From the NCBI GenBank assembly GCA_003218375.1, contig QHNH01000016.1, positions 183,009 to 247,008 on the forward strand: 64,000 nucleotides of DNA, given 5' to 3'. This stretch comes from Verrucomicrobiota bacterium (lineage in GTDB: Bacteria > Verrucomicrobiota > Verrucomicrobiia > Chthoniobacterales > UBA10450). The notes under the pieces are model-generated. The model was not told the DNA's origin and searched no databases. It saw nothing but the letters and a program-made list of their open reading frames with translations. Made by a program: the position numbers and the translations under genes. Of this stretch, positions 41,051-48,948 are shown one piece after another (positions within the stretch are counted from its first letter, which is position 1; every line of letters starts with the position of its first letter).

Positions 41051-41989
41051 CTACCTGCCGGGAATCACGCATCCAGCGGGCCACTTGCTGTCATCATTTT
41101 GTCCCCCGGCTCCTACCAAACGTCCTGTCTCGTCATAACACTGAATTTGAAAAGAGTAATTGATGTTGTCCTGACCGGCCTCAACTTCCGTCATTTTTCG
41201 CGCCACTGAAATATCTGAGCCAGTGATGTCAATAAGAGGCTTCGGGGGATCGGTGGACAGCCGATAAATTTTTAGTTTCACTGTGGACGGGACAGGAGTT
41301 GGCGTTGGCTTCTGCACTGCGGCACTCACGGCGACTAATGGTCCCTTGTTCGTTTGCAACTGCAATTCAACTGGCTGCTCACGATTCACCGGCTCCGCAC
41401 TAACAAGTGTAAGCAAGTCCAGCTTTGCATTCTTTTGCGGGATCCCCCACGCATTTTTTGCGTTGGACAGCAGAACGTCAGTTACAGTAGGCATCTCATC
41501 CGCCGAGAGCGCGGACATCGGTTGGTACCGAACGATGAAGTGCACGCGTTTGCCAATCATTTCCGACGTGTAACTGAAGCCATGCCCCAATATCCGAATG
41601 ACACAGTCATAATATTTGGTCACGAACGGCACATTGAGAGTCGACCGTCTGGCGCTCGCTGCGAATATTTCGTTGAGCTCTGCCGAAGAAAGCTTTTCCA
41701 CCTCTTGGCTGAACTTCCTAAAATCCTCATCACTGCTATTGGCATTAACACCAAGAGGAACGCCTTCAACGGGAACGACGATGCCGCCGCCCCACTTGCT
41801 GTTCTTCACATCCTCCTTGAAATCCTTTGACTTAAAATACTCCTTAACATTGGAATATTTTGAGCTGTAGCTCGCTTGCTGAAAATAGTCGCGAACTCCG
41901 TCTTTAAGACCTTCTAAGCAGGGGTTAGATTGGCCGCAAAGCGTCGTCGCGATGGAAATTCCGATTACATACAGGACAAAGGGTTTCAT
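41051..41989 (-). CDS. secreted protein of unknown function
   Basis: The product has 312 residues from ATG 41989 (MKPFVLYVIGISIATTLCGQ), with a signal peptide. Residues 35-190 form an alpha/beta domain with no motif known to me (GLKDGVRDYFQQASYSSKYS, NVPFVTKYYDCVIRILGHGF). Short PTPTPVP linkers lie around 228-235. A C-terminal beta domain follows (about 238-312) ending in QCYDETGRLVGAGGQNDDSK. A periplasmic or exported location is likely. The codon use is less GC-rich than that of core genes. The longer ORF lacks a signal and was trimmed to the signal peptide. Confidence 0.65.
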   Translation of the reverse strand: MKPFVLYVIGISIATTLCGQSNPCLEGLKDGVRDYFQQASYSSKYSNVKEYFKSKDFKEDVKNSKWGGGIVVPVEGVPLGVNANSSDEDFRKFSQEVEKLSSAELNEIFAASARRSTLNVPFVTKYYDCVIRILGHGFSYTSEMIGKRVHFIVRYQPMSALSADEMPTVTDVLLSNAKNAWGIPQKNAKLDLLTLVSAEPVNREQPVELQLQTNKGPLVAVSAAVQKPTPTPVPSTVKLKIYRLSTDPPKPLIDITGSDISVARKMTEVEAGQDNINYSFQIQCYDETGRLVGAGGQNDDSKWPAGCVIPGR

Positions 41990-42122
41990 GACGTGGGAAT
42001 TCGGACAGTGAAGCAAACAATCGTTATAACGTGCAACAATAAATATCAGCCGGCCTCCGCGCTCTCGCGGCCTTCGCCGGAGAGGGCGCGCTTTCCTTCG
42101 GGGATGAAATCGCCGAGCCAGA

Positions 42123-42986
42123 ATGAATCCTAAAGAACAGAACAAAGCCCTGGAGGCGTGGCAGGCTTCGGCGCGGTATTGGGACAAGTATCGAGTGCTC
42201 ATCGCACAGATGTTCGCGCCATTAACAGCCGGTCTAGTCGAAGAGGCCCGGATCGGGGTTGGCCAGAAGGTGCTCGATATCGGTGGCGGAAGCGGCGAGC
42301 CGTCGCTCACAATCTCATCCATTGTTGGGCCTAACGGATCAGTAACCTACACGGATCCTGTAGCCGGTATGGTCGAGACTGCTCAGGCGGAAGCAGAGAG
42401 GCGGGGCCTGACAAACATCCACTTCAGGCAATGTTCCGCCGACGATCTGCCGTTCGCGGACCGTGCCTTTGATGTAGCGGTCAGCAGGTTATCAGCAATG
42501 TTTTTCGTCGACCCGGTCACTGGGGTTCGGGAGGCGCTGAGAGTAATCGTCGACGATGGGTATGCCTCATTTGTCGTCTGGGGGCCTAAGGAAGCTAACC
42601 CTTTCTTTTCGACTGTTACAGACGTGATAGACCGGTTTGTGGAGTCTCCTAAACAGGACCCCGATGCGCCAGATCCATTCCGTTTTGCCGTTCCCGGTAA
42701 GCTGGCTGGAATCCTGGTAAATGCTGGCGCTGAAAATGTGATTGAGCGCCAGCTGGATTTTCGGATTGAAGGGAAAGTCTCGTTTGAGCAGTTCTGGCAA
42801 TTGCGAACGGAAATGTCCGAAACTTTGCGCGAAAAAATGGCTCGCCTCACGCCCACTCAACTACCAACCATAAAGCAGGCTGCTACCGATGCAGCACGGA
42901 GATACTTTGTGAGCGGAAAGATGAGTTTCCCCGCCCAGGCATTAATCGTTAGCGGTGGGAAATCCGCCGGCCGCGGAGCGCCTTAA
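42123..42986 (+). CDS. class I SAM-dependent methyltransferase (UbiE/Coq5-like)
   Basis: The protein has 287 residues. SAM motif I is KVLDIGGGSGEPSLTIS (about 50-66), the acidic loop is VTYTDPVAGMVE, motif II is FRQCSADDLPFADRAFDVAV, and post-II is EALRVIVDDGYASFVVWGP. This is the Methyltransf_11 / UbiE-like pattern with an additional C-terminal helical part (about 190-280). The substrate is unknown; UbiE relatives methylate quinones or small molecules. Its end overlaps the convergent peroxiredoxin gene by four bases. Confidence 0.85.
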   Translation: MNPKEQNKALEAWQASARYWDKYRVLIAQMFAPLTAGLVEEARIGVGQKVLDIGGGSGEPSLTISSIVGPNGSVTYTDPVAGMVETAQAEAERRGLTNIHFRQCSADDLPFADRAFDVAVSRLSAMFFVDPVTGVREALRVIVDDGYASFVVWGPKEANPFFSTVTDVIDRFVESPKQDPDAPDPFRFAVPGKLAGILVNAGAENVIERQLDFRIEGKVSFEQFWQLRTEMSETLREKMARLTPTQLPTIKQAATDAARRYFVSGKMSFPAQALIVSGGKSAGRGAP

Positions 42987-43636
42987 CCCGGCTGCGGGAC
43001 GATGCGGATATAGGGCTTGGGCGACTTCCAACCTTGCGGATAACGCCGTTTCGCTTCGTCATCGGAGACCGACCCGGCGATGATCACGTCCTCGCCTGGC
43101 TTCCAGTTCACCGGGGTGGCGACCTGGTGCTTCGCAGTCAGTTGGAGCGAGTCGATCACCCGCAGCACCTCATCGAAGTTCCGGCCGGTTGTCATGGGAT
43201 AAACAAGGATGAGCTTCAACTTTTTGTCCGGGCCGATGACGTAAACGTTGCGCACGGTTGCATTATCGGCCGCTTTGCGCTGCTTCGCGTCACCTGCGAT
43301 ATCGGCCGGGAGCATCCCGTAGAGCTTCGACACCGCGAAGTCAGCGTCGCCGATAATTGGATAGTTCGGCGCGTGTCCTTGCGTTTCCTCGATGTCTTTC
43401 GCCCATCCCTGATGATCGCCAGTCGAATCGACTGACAATCCGATGATTTTCACGTTTCGGCGGTCGAACTCGGGTTTTATCCGAGCCATATAGCCGAGCT
43501 CGGTGGTGCACACTGGGGTGAAGTCCTTAGGGTGTGAGAATAGGACCGCCCAGGAGTCACCGATCCAGTCGTGGAAGCGGATTCGGCCCTGGGTCGTTTC
43601 CGCCTCGAAGTCGGGTGCTGTTTCGCCAATTTTCAT
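42983..43636 (-). CDS. 1-Cys peroxiredoxin (Prx6/AhpC-TSA family)
   Basis: The product has 217 residues from ATG 43636 (MKIGETAPDFEAETTQGRIR). It reduces hydrogen and alkyl peroxides. The peroxidatic Cys43 sits in HPKDFTPVCTTELG, the Prx6 signature, and VDSTGDHQGWAKDIEET and the C-terminal dimerisation part (KPGEDVIIAGSVSDDEAKRR YPQGW) match the 1-Cys group. The length of about 215-225 fits. It is cytoplasmic. The upstream ORF extension was rejected because the family begins at this Met. Confidence 0.93.
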   Translation of the reverse strand: MKIGETAPDFEAETTQGRIRFHDWIGDSWAVLFSHPKDFTPVCTTELGYMARIKPEFDRRNVKIIGLSVDSTGDHQGWAKDIEETQGHAPNYPIIGDADFAVSKLYGMLPADIAGDAKQRKAADNATVRNVYVIGPDKKLKLILVYPMTTGRNFDEVLRVIDSLQLTAKHQVATPVNWKPGEDVIIAGSVSDDEAKRRYPQGWKSPKPYIRIVPQPG

Positions 43637-43874
43637 TGATTCTTTCCTCTCTTTTGGTTGGAAACTATTCTTTTCAAATCCAGCAGCGAAAGTCAACAAC
43701 TCCGTGCCGGTCTGGCTGCGCTGCCGTCTGCGGTTTTGAAAACCGAAGTTCGCCGCCAGAGTCGACGATGGCACCGGTGCTGAACGCCCAAATCATCGTG
43801 GTAACTCGCGGCGAAAAATGATTTTCTGTAGTCGATCTTCCGTCCTTCCGGACTTCGGAAATGATATCTGATTG

Positions 43875-43968
43875 TAGTCCCAGCGCTAAAGCGCTGGGCT
43901 ATTGTCAGAAGAAGATGACGATCCGTGGGAGGCTCCCCTGAAACTAGCCCAGTGCTTTAGCGCTGGGT
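43875..43968. repeat. CCCAGCGCTAAAGCGCTGGG inverted repeat pair
   Basis: TAGTCCCAGCGCTAAAGCGC TGGGCT (43875-43900) and ACTAGCCCAGTGCTTTAGCG CTGGGT (43943-43968) are each hairpins and are mutually complementary. The gene-free stretch 43637-44159 holds this element and otherwise nothing I can support. Confidence 0.85.
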
Positions 43969-44159
43969 TGCAGAATGCAAAACAAGGGCGAGTCCCATTC
44001 GGGACGAAAGAATGAAACGTTAGTTATTATTTTTCGAAAGAAGGCACATATCTAGGGAACGAGAGATCATTGCCGTTGATCTGCGCCTTCTCCTTGAATC
44101 TTCGATCTTTTCGACCGCTACAGAAGAAGACCTGGTTGGAGCAACCGTATCATGAAATA

Positions 44160-44636
44160 TTACGGCTTCTTGGCTGGTTCGATTTTCGTGCCTTGGGAAA
44201 CGATGAACTGCCAGGTGCCGCCGCGTTTCGCTAAAACATCGAGCCAGCGGTATTGGCCGTTCAGGTCATGTCCTTCGTAGCTGCCCTTGTCGGTGCTGCG
44301 ATAGGTGACAATGGCGATGTCGGCGTTGGCCGCGTGAACCATCATGTCGTCGAGCTTGTTCGATTCGAGCTTGAACTTACCTGACTTCAGGTCCGCGAGG
44401 AACTCGGCTTTGCCCTGGGTTGTTCCATCGGGATTAACCGCGTAGAAGCTGTCGGCGAGCATCTTCGCCGCGGCCTCCGCATCGGGCTTGGTCAAAGCAG
44501 CGCTCATGTCCTGTTCCATTTTCATCACGGCCTTTTCAACGTCGGGATTTGGTTTGGCCGCGTCGTTGCTTTGGGCCAGAAGCACCGCCGGCAAAGCGAG
44601 GGCGAACAACAGCGCAATCAGTTTGTGGTAGTTCAT
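44160..44636 (-). CDS. secreted SnoaL/DUF4440-type protein
   Basis: The product has 158 residues. A signal peptide spans about 1-21 (KLIALLFALALPAVLLA). The rest fits a DUF4440/SnoaL-like NTF2 fold: VEKAVMKMEQDMSAALTKPD, AAAKMLADSFYAVNPDGTTQ, DMMVHAANADIAIVTYRSTD and YRWLDVLAKRGGTWQFIVSQ. Such proteins are often small-molecule binders or isomerases, and no specific substrate can be given. It is probably periplasmic. Confidence 0.82.
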   Translation of the reverse strand: MNYHKLIALLFALALPAVLLAQSNDAAKPNPDVEKAVMKMEQDMSAALTKPDAEAAAKMLADSFYAVNPDGTTQGKAEFLADLKSGKFKLESNKLDDMMVHAANADIAIVTYRSTDKGSYEGHDLNGQYRWLDVLAKRGGTWQFIVSQGTKIEPAKKP

Positions 44637-44728
44637 GGCCGCAGGCTATCGGCCGGCCGTTGGCCTAACAAGTTTAAAAGACATAGTTAGCAACCGGGGC
44701 GGCTGCCCTGCAATTCCTGATAGAGACC

Positions 44729-44806
44729 TCACACAAAGGACACAAAGGTTCACAAGGGGGGACAGATTCTCATTTCTTTGGGCACCTTTGTGACCGTTGT
44801 GTGAAG
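44729..44806. repeat. CACACAAAGGACACAAAGG inverted repeat
   Basis: CTCACACAAAGGACACAAAG GTTCAC on the left pairs imperfectly with CACCTTTGTGACCGTTGTGT GAA on the right, forming a long hairpin between the divergent SnoaL-like and membrane-protein genes. Confidence 0.75.
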
Positions 44807-44865
44807 AAGTTCTCCGATCCGCTGTCGACAAAGGTCTGGGCGAGTGATAGCGCTGAGGCAGCGGC

Positions 44866-45429
44866 ATGGATGAATTCGGTTATCTCGCGGTCATTCTCTC
44901 CATCATTCTCGGCCTGAGCGTGACGCAATTGCTCCAGGGCTTGAGCAACGTGATTAATGCGCGGGACCGGGTCCGAATCTATTGGCCGGCGATCGGATGG
45001 GCCTTGCTCCTTCTGGTCATCGATGTCCAGGCCTGGTGGTCGATGTTTGGTTATCGAGGCCGGCATACCTGGACCTTTCTTCAGTTCGCGATTCTTCTGC
45101 TCGAGACGATCCTGCTTTACCTGCTCGCTGCCCTCGCTCTGCCGAACGCTTTCGGCGAAGAGATCGTGGATCTGCGAGTAAATTATTTCCGTCACGCCCG
45201 CTGGTTTTTTGGCTCGTTCCTGGGTGTGCTCGCGGTCAGCCTCGTAAAGAATGTGGTGATGAGCGGGTCCTTACAGGGACCTTTCGATCTGGGGTTTCAT
45301 CTCTTCTGGATAGGAGGCGCGACGATTGCAGCGATCACGCGGAGCGATCTCTTTCACAAGGTCTACGTTTGCGTCGCAGGCGTTTCGTTCTTCGTTTACA
45401 TCGGCGCGCTCTTCGCCGAGCTGCGTTGA
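44866..45429 (+). CDS. integral membrane protein, unknown
   Basis: The protein has 187 residues with five to six predicted membrane helices, e.g. about 5-27 (LAVILSIILGLSVTQLLQGL), 40-58, 68-90, 108-128, 140-158 and 166-185. The first helix motif and the short loops resemble uncharacterised small membrane proteins of about 180-200 residues in soil bacteria. No catalytic residues are recognisable. It is followed by a gene-poor stretch with the aminotransferase 3' remnant (45566-45673). Confidence 0.7.
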   Translation: MDEFGYLAVILSIILGLSVTQLLQGLSNVINARDRVRIYWPAIGWALLLLVIDVQAWWSMFGYRGRHTWTFLQFAILLLETILLYLLAALALPNAFGEEIVDLRVNYFRHARWFFGSFLGVLAVSLVKNVVMSGSLQGPFDLGFHLFWIGGATIAAITRSDLFHKVYVCVAGVSFFVYIGALFAELR

Positions 45430-45565
45430 GAGACCGCGTAAAGCCAAGGCAACGAATGATTCCAAGGGAGGATCGAAGCGGCCGTGGAGAGTTCTGGTGA
45501 ACGCGCAGTGGGACATCGCGCAGGCGAAGTTCGTTTCCCAAAAGATTACGCCGGAGAAGTAGCCG

Positions 45566-45673
45566 CTACGCCGGCAAGCCGTTGCACGCGATCAATTCCA
45601 TCTGTTCGCAAAAATAATCCAGCTCGCCGAGCGTGGTGGAGACGTTCGACTTGATGCGAAGGCCTTGCTTCCG
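45566..45673 (-). pseudogene. truncated 3'-end copy of the class V aminotransferase gene
   Basis: About 105 bases are roughly 81% identical by eye to the 3' end of the intact gene at 47488-48789. The encoded remnant reads NVSTTLGELDYFCEQMELIA CNGLPA against NVYTTLGELDRFCDQMELIA RKGLPT. It has the same orientation and the same stop position. Upstream of residue GLRI the similarity ends. Two genes (45786-47377) lie between the remnant and the intact gene. Confidence 0.88.
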
Positions 45674-45785
45674 CGATCCAAAATGAGGGTCACAAAGATT
45701 TTGAAAACTTCGTCCTCCCGTTTTCGTAGAAATCAAACGAACACCTATGAAAAGCAACTCATCGCTCCAACCCACCGACACATTC

Positions 45786-46319
45786 ATGAAAATTCTTCGA
45801 ACGTTGATAATTGCCGCAATCGGCGTCGCGCTGGGCTCCGGTCAATTATTCGCAGAGACCCAGGCGACCAACACCTTTACGCCAGACGCTGTCAAATCAT
45901 ACGCAGAAGCATTTAAGTTTGCCCTCAGCGACCGGCAAGCTGACGGCGAGCAGATCATCAACCGCATTTATACTGTCTTTGCGACAAACGACGACGATAA
46001 AGACCGCCAAGATGGGATTTCGGAGCAATATGCGAGAGCCAGTGAAGTGCTCGCCCAGAACGCCTCTTGGGGTAAAGGTTTAATCTTCCGGGAGCATGGT
46101 ACCGATTACGGACAAAATTTCGACATCTCGACGCGAAAGATCAAAGCCAAAGAGGTAGGGCAAATCGCTTATAAATGGCGCATGGACAACAACGATGGCT
46201 GGAACGTCCAAATGACGGTATTTGTGCAACTGGCCAACGGCTCCGTATACATCGTGGGAGCTCACTACTGGAATATCCACGGAGGTGCGAACGACGGAAG
46301 CATTCGTCTCGCTTGGTAG
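45786..46319 (+). CDS. secreted small protein, unknown
   Basis: The product has 177 residues from ATG 45786 (MKILRTLIIAAIGVALGSGQ), with a signal peptide cleaved near LFA. The mature part (about 140 residues) is alpha/beta: SYAEAFKFALSDRQADGEQI, QYARASEVLAQNASWGKGLI and WNVQMTVFVQLANGSVYIVG. No family is recognised. It could be periplasmic. It lies between the aminotransferase remnant and the SGNH-type gene, so it may have arrived with that segment. A slightly longer start at 45747 is possible but would extend before the signal. Confidence 0.65.
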   Translation: MKILRTLIIAAIGVALGSGQLFAETQATNTFTPDAVKSYAEAFKFALSDRQADGEQIINRIYTVFATNDDDKDRQDGISEQYARASEVLAQNASWGKGLIFREHGTDYGQNFDISTRKIKAKEVGQIAYKWRMDNNDGWNVQMTVFVQLANGSVYIVGAHYWNIHGGANDGSIRLAW

Positions 46320-46396
46320 CGGGACACGAAGGCGTCAGAGCTAAGTATTTGCCCTTCGACGGCCCAGCAATCGATCAATTCAATCATTAACAGTTT

Positions 46397-47377
46397 ATGA
46401 CCCCATCAAATCACAAATCACTCGTGCAGGTTCAAGCCGACATTGCCGAGCACAGGGAGTTGCTCGATGAGATTCACGCGGCCCGGCAGGAGGTGCGTGG
46501 ATACAATACGGTTCCCCTGGACCAGCGAGGGGCGGTCGCTACGTCAGTTCGTGCCATGCTCGCGGCGAGTCCAAACAAGCGAATGTTCAAGCTCCTGGCG
46601 CAAGGCGATTCGTGGTTCGATTATGCTCCGGGCACCGATCTCATTGACTGCCTGCACTCAAATCACGGGCACACCATCACTAACATCGCCGTAGCTGGAT
46701 CGACTTTGAACGATGAAGCTTACGGGCCCGTTCCTCGCCAGATGTTCGGACTTGGCCCGCCGCAATCGAACGACCCCGATCGAATCACCGAGCTTGTTCA
46801 TCAAATCCGCCAGGTAAAACCGCAGGCGCTGCTCCTTTCCGCCGGTGGCAATGACGTAGCTGGCGATGAGTTCTTTTCGTTCATCAACAATGCGCGATCG
46901 GGTTTGCCGCCGGTTAATGCGGAGGTTCTGCACGGGGCCGTTAACGGAACGTTTAAGGCGGCTTACCAATATTTGATAGACATGGCTTTGGCGGCCGCAA
47001 CAGATCTCCACATCAAGATGCCTATCTTTACTCATGGCTACGATTATCCGTGGCCCGATGGCCGACCTGTAGTTTCATTCTTGTGGTGGAAGGTCGGCCC
47101 ATGGTTCCATCGGTCGTTTAACGCGAAGAATTATCCTTACATCAGCGCGGCTACCTTGCTGACGCGGCATAAGATTGTGGGACAGTTCATTGACGCGGTA
47201 AACGACATGCTCGTGGGCCTGGCGGCCGATTTAAAATACGTCGGCAAGGTGTTCCACGTGGACGTGCGAGGAACTGTGCTGACCGAGGGCGAATGGGCCA
47301 ACGAACTCCATCCGCGCAATCCTGGCTTTGCCAAGTTTGCGGACAAGATTGACGCGGCACTACAGGCAAATATCTGA
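46397..47377 (+). CDS. SGNH/GDSL-type hydrolase
   Basis: The protein has 326 residues without an obvious signal peptide. Block I is KLLAQGDSWFDYAPG (nucleophile Ser in GDSW), a Gly block follows around NIAVAGSTLNDEAYG, block III is ALLLSAGGNDVAGDEFF, and the C-terminal His is in WANELHPRNPGFAKFA. These four blocks fit the SGNH fold. The GDSW variant and the long insert around HGYDYPWPDGRPVVSFLWWK are unusual. It is a probable esterase of unknown substrate. It is the second gene in the segment bracketed by the aminotransferase 3' ends. Confidence 0.82.
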   Translation: MTPSNHKSLVQVQADIAEHRELLDEIHAARQEVRGYNTVPLDQRGAVATSVRAMLAASPNKRMFKLLAQGDSWFDYAPGTDLIDCLHSNHGHTITNIAVAGSTLNDEAYGPVPRQMFGLGPPQSNDPDRITELVHQIRQVKPQALLLSAGGNDVAGDEFFSFINNARSGLPPVNAEVLHGAVNGTFKAAYQYLIDMALAAATDLHIKMPIFTHGYDYPWPDGRPVVSFLWWKVGPWFHRSFNAKNYPYISAATLLTRHKIVGQFIDAVNDMLVGLAADLKYVGKVFHVDVRGTVLTEGEWANELHPRNPGFAKFADKIDAALQANI

Positions 47378-47487
47378 TAACAGAAGCGCAGGCTTACGAT
47401 CTCTCGCGTCGCGCAAAGCAGTGACCGAGGCGTTTTTTCATCCTTAAACGTTTTCGGCGCTCATAGCAGCGAGGCGCTACAGCGCCG

Positions 47488-48789
47488 CTACGTCGGCAAT
47501 CCCTTGCGCGCGATTAGCTCCATCTGGTCGCAGAAGCGATCCAGCTCGCCTAGCGTGGTGTAGACGTTAGGCGTGATCCGGAGGCCCTGGAATTCTTCGT
47601 GGACGATGGGCGTAACGAAGATGTGATGTTTGTCGAATAGATACTTACCAACCGCCTCAGGGGTTGTTCCATCGATCTGAACGTTCGCGATGGCGCACGA
47701 TTGGTTCGGGTCGAACGAAGTGTTGAAGCGGATCTTGGGGACGTCCTTGAGCCGGTTCATCCAGTAACGTGACAGGTAACGCAACCGCGCTTCCTTGCGT
47801 CTGCCGCCGATCCCGTTGTGGAATACGAGGGCCTCACCAATGGCCAGTCTTATCGCCGCCGAGTGGGTGCCAATCTCCTCGAACTTGCGGATGTCCGTGG
47901 CCTGTTTGGATTCGGCGGCCATCATTGGCCAGATTTTTTCGATCTTATCGCGCTTCACATAGAGCAGGCCCGTGCCTTTCGGCGCGTATAACCACTTATG
48001 CAGACTGGTGCCGAAGTAATCGCAACCGAGGTCCTCCTGTTTGAAATCGAACTGGGCAAAGGAATGGGCGCCGTCCACGATCGTCTCAATGCCTTTGGCG
48101 CGAGCCATCTCGCAGACCGCTTTCACGGGAGTGATCTGTCCCGTGATGTTGACCTGATGCGCCATGAGGATGAGCCGGGTGCAATCGGTAATTCCTTTCT
48201 CAAAGGCGGCGGTGATTTCGTTGAGGTTCTTGGGCGGAATGGGAATCTGAATGAGCTTAAGCTTCAAGCCTTCTCGCTTCTCACGCTGACGCAGCGTGGT
48301 AAGCATGCGCGGATAATCCTGGGTAGTGGTGAGAATTTCATCGCCGGACTTAAGGTCCATGCCCATCAAAAGAATCTCGAGGGACTCGGAAGCATTGCGC
48401 GTGATCGCAATCTCTTCGCGATCGCAGCCGAACAATTCCGCCAGGCCGGTACGAATCGTTTCGGATTGCGGCTCGAGAATTTGCCACATGGTATAGGCCG
48501 TGGCGTCTTCCTGTTCCCAGGTGTAACGCACCATCGCTTCGGTGACGATCCGCGGGCTCGGCGAGACGCCGCCATTGTTCAGATTGATGATGCCGCGCGT
48601 GACGCTGAAAGAGTTTTGAATGATGGCCCAGTAATCTTCATCCAGGGCCGCCTGCTCCGGGGTCAGGTGCGCCACAGTCTTCGTCGCGGCCTCGACGGTT
48701 TTGAGGAGTGACGCGACTGTAGCGGAAGACAGCACAGCCAGGCCGAGTCCTTTGCCAGCAAGGGAAAGAAAGTCGCGTCGTGTCGACAT
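47488..48789 (-). CDS. class V aminotransferase-fold PLP enzyme, Tat-exported
   Basis: The product has 433 residues from ATG 48789 (MSTRRDFLSLAGKGLGLAVL), a twin-arginine signal. The PLP fold follows: NLNNGGVSPSPRIV, AITRNASESLEILLMGMDLK, the PLP-Asp/His region ETIVDGAHSFAQFDF, and the Schiff-base Lys in GTSLHKWLYAPKGTG. This is the isopenicillin-N epimerase / cysteine desulfurase-like group with an export signal, a family frequent in Verrucomicrobia and Acidobacteria. The reaction is unknown. Its 3' end is duplicated at 45566-45673. Confidence 0.9.
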   Translation of the reverse strand: MSTRRDFLSLAGKGLGLAVLSSATVASLLKTVEAATKTVAHLTPEQAALDEDYWAIIQNSFSVTRGIINLNNGGVSPSPRIVTEAMVRYTWEQEDATAYTMWQILEPQSETIRTGLAELFGCDREEIAITRNASESLEILLMGMDLKSGDEILTTTQDYPRMLTTLRQREKREGLKLKLIQIPIPPKNLNEITAAFEKGITDCTRLILMAHQVNITGQITPVKAVCEMARAKGIETIVDGAHSFAQFDFKQEDLGCDYFGTSLHKWLYAPKGTGLLYVKRDKIEKIWPMMAAESKQATDIRKFEEIGTHSAAIRLAIGEALVFHNGIGGRRKEARLRYLSRYWMNRLKDVPKIRFNTSFDPNQSCAIANVQIDGTTPEAVGKYLFDKHHIFVTPIVHEEFQGLRITPNVYTTLGELDRFCDQMELIARKGLPT

Positions 48790-48948
48790 CTCCACGGGGC
48801 TGATTCTGCTGTAGTCGCGTCGCTGTGTCGAGGCGTCTTCTTGCCTGGGTGCTGCGTTATAGCCGCCTGGCGGCGTAGCGCCGTGGCTTGCAGCGAGCAT
48901 GAATCCGCGCTTCGCGTGATTCGAAATGTCGGATATCAGTCCTTGCGC

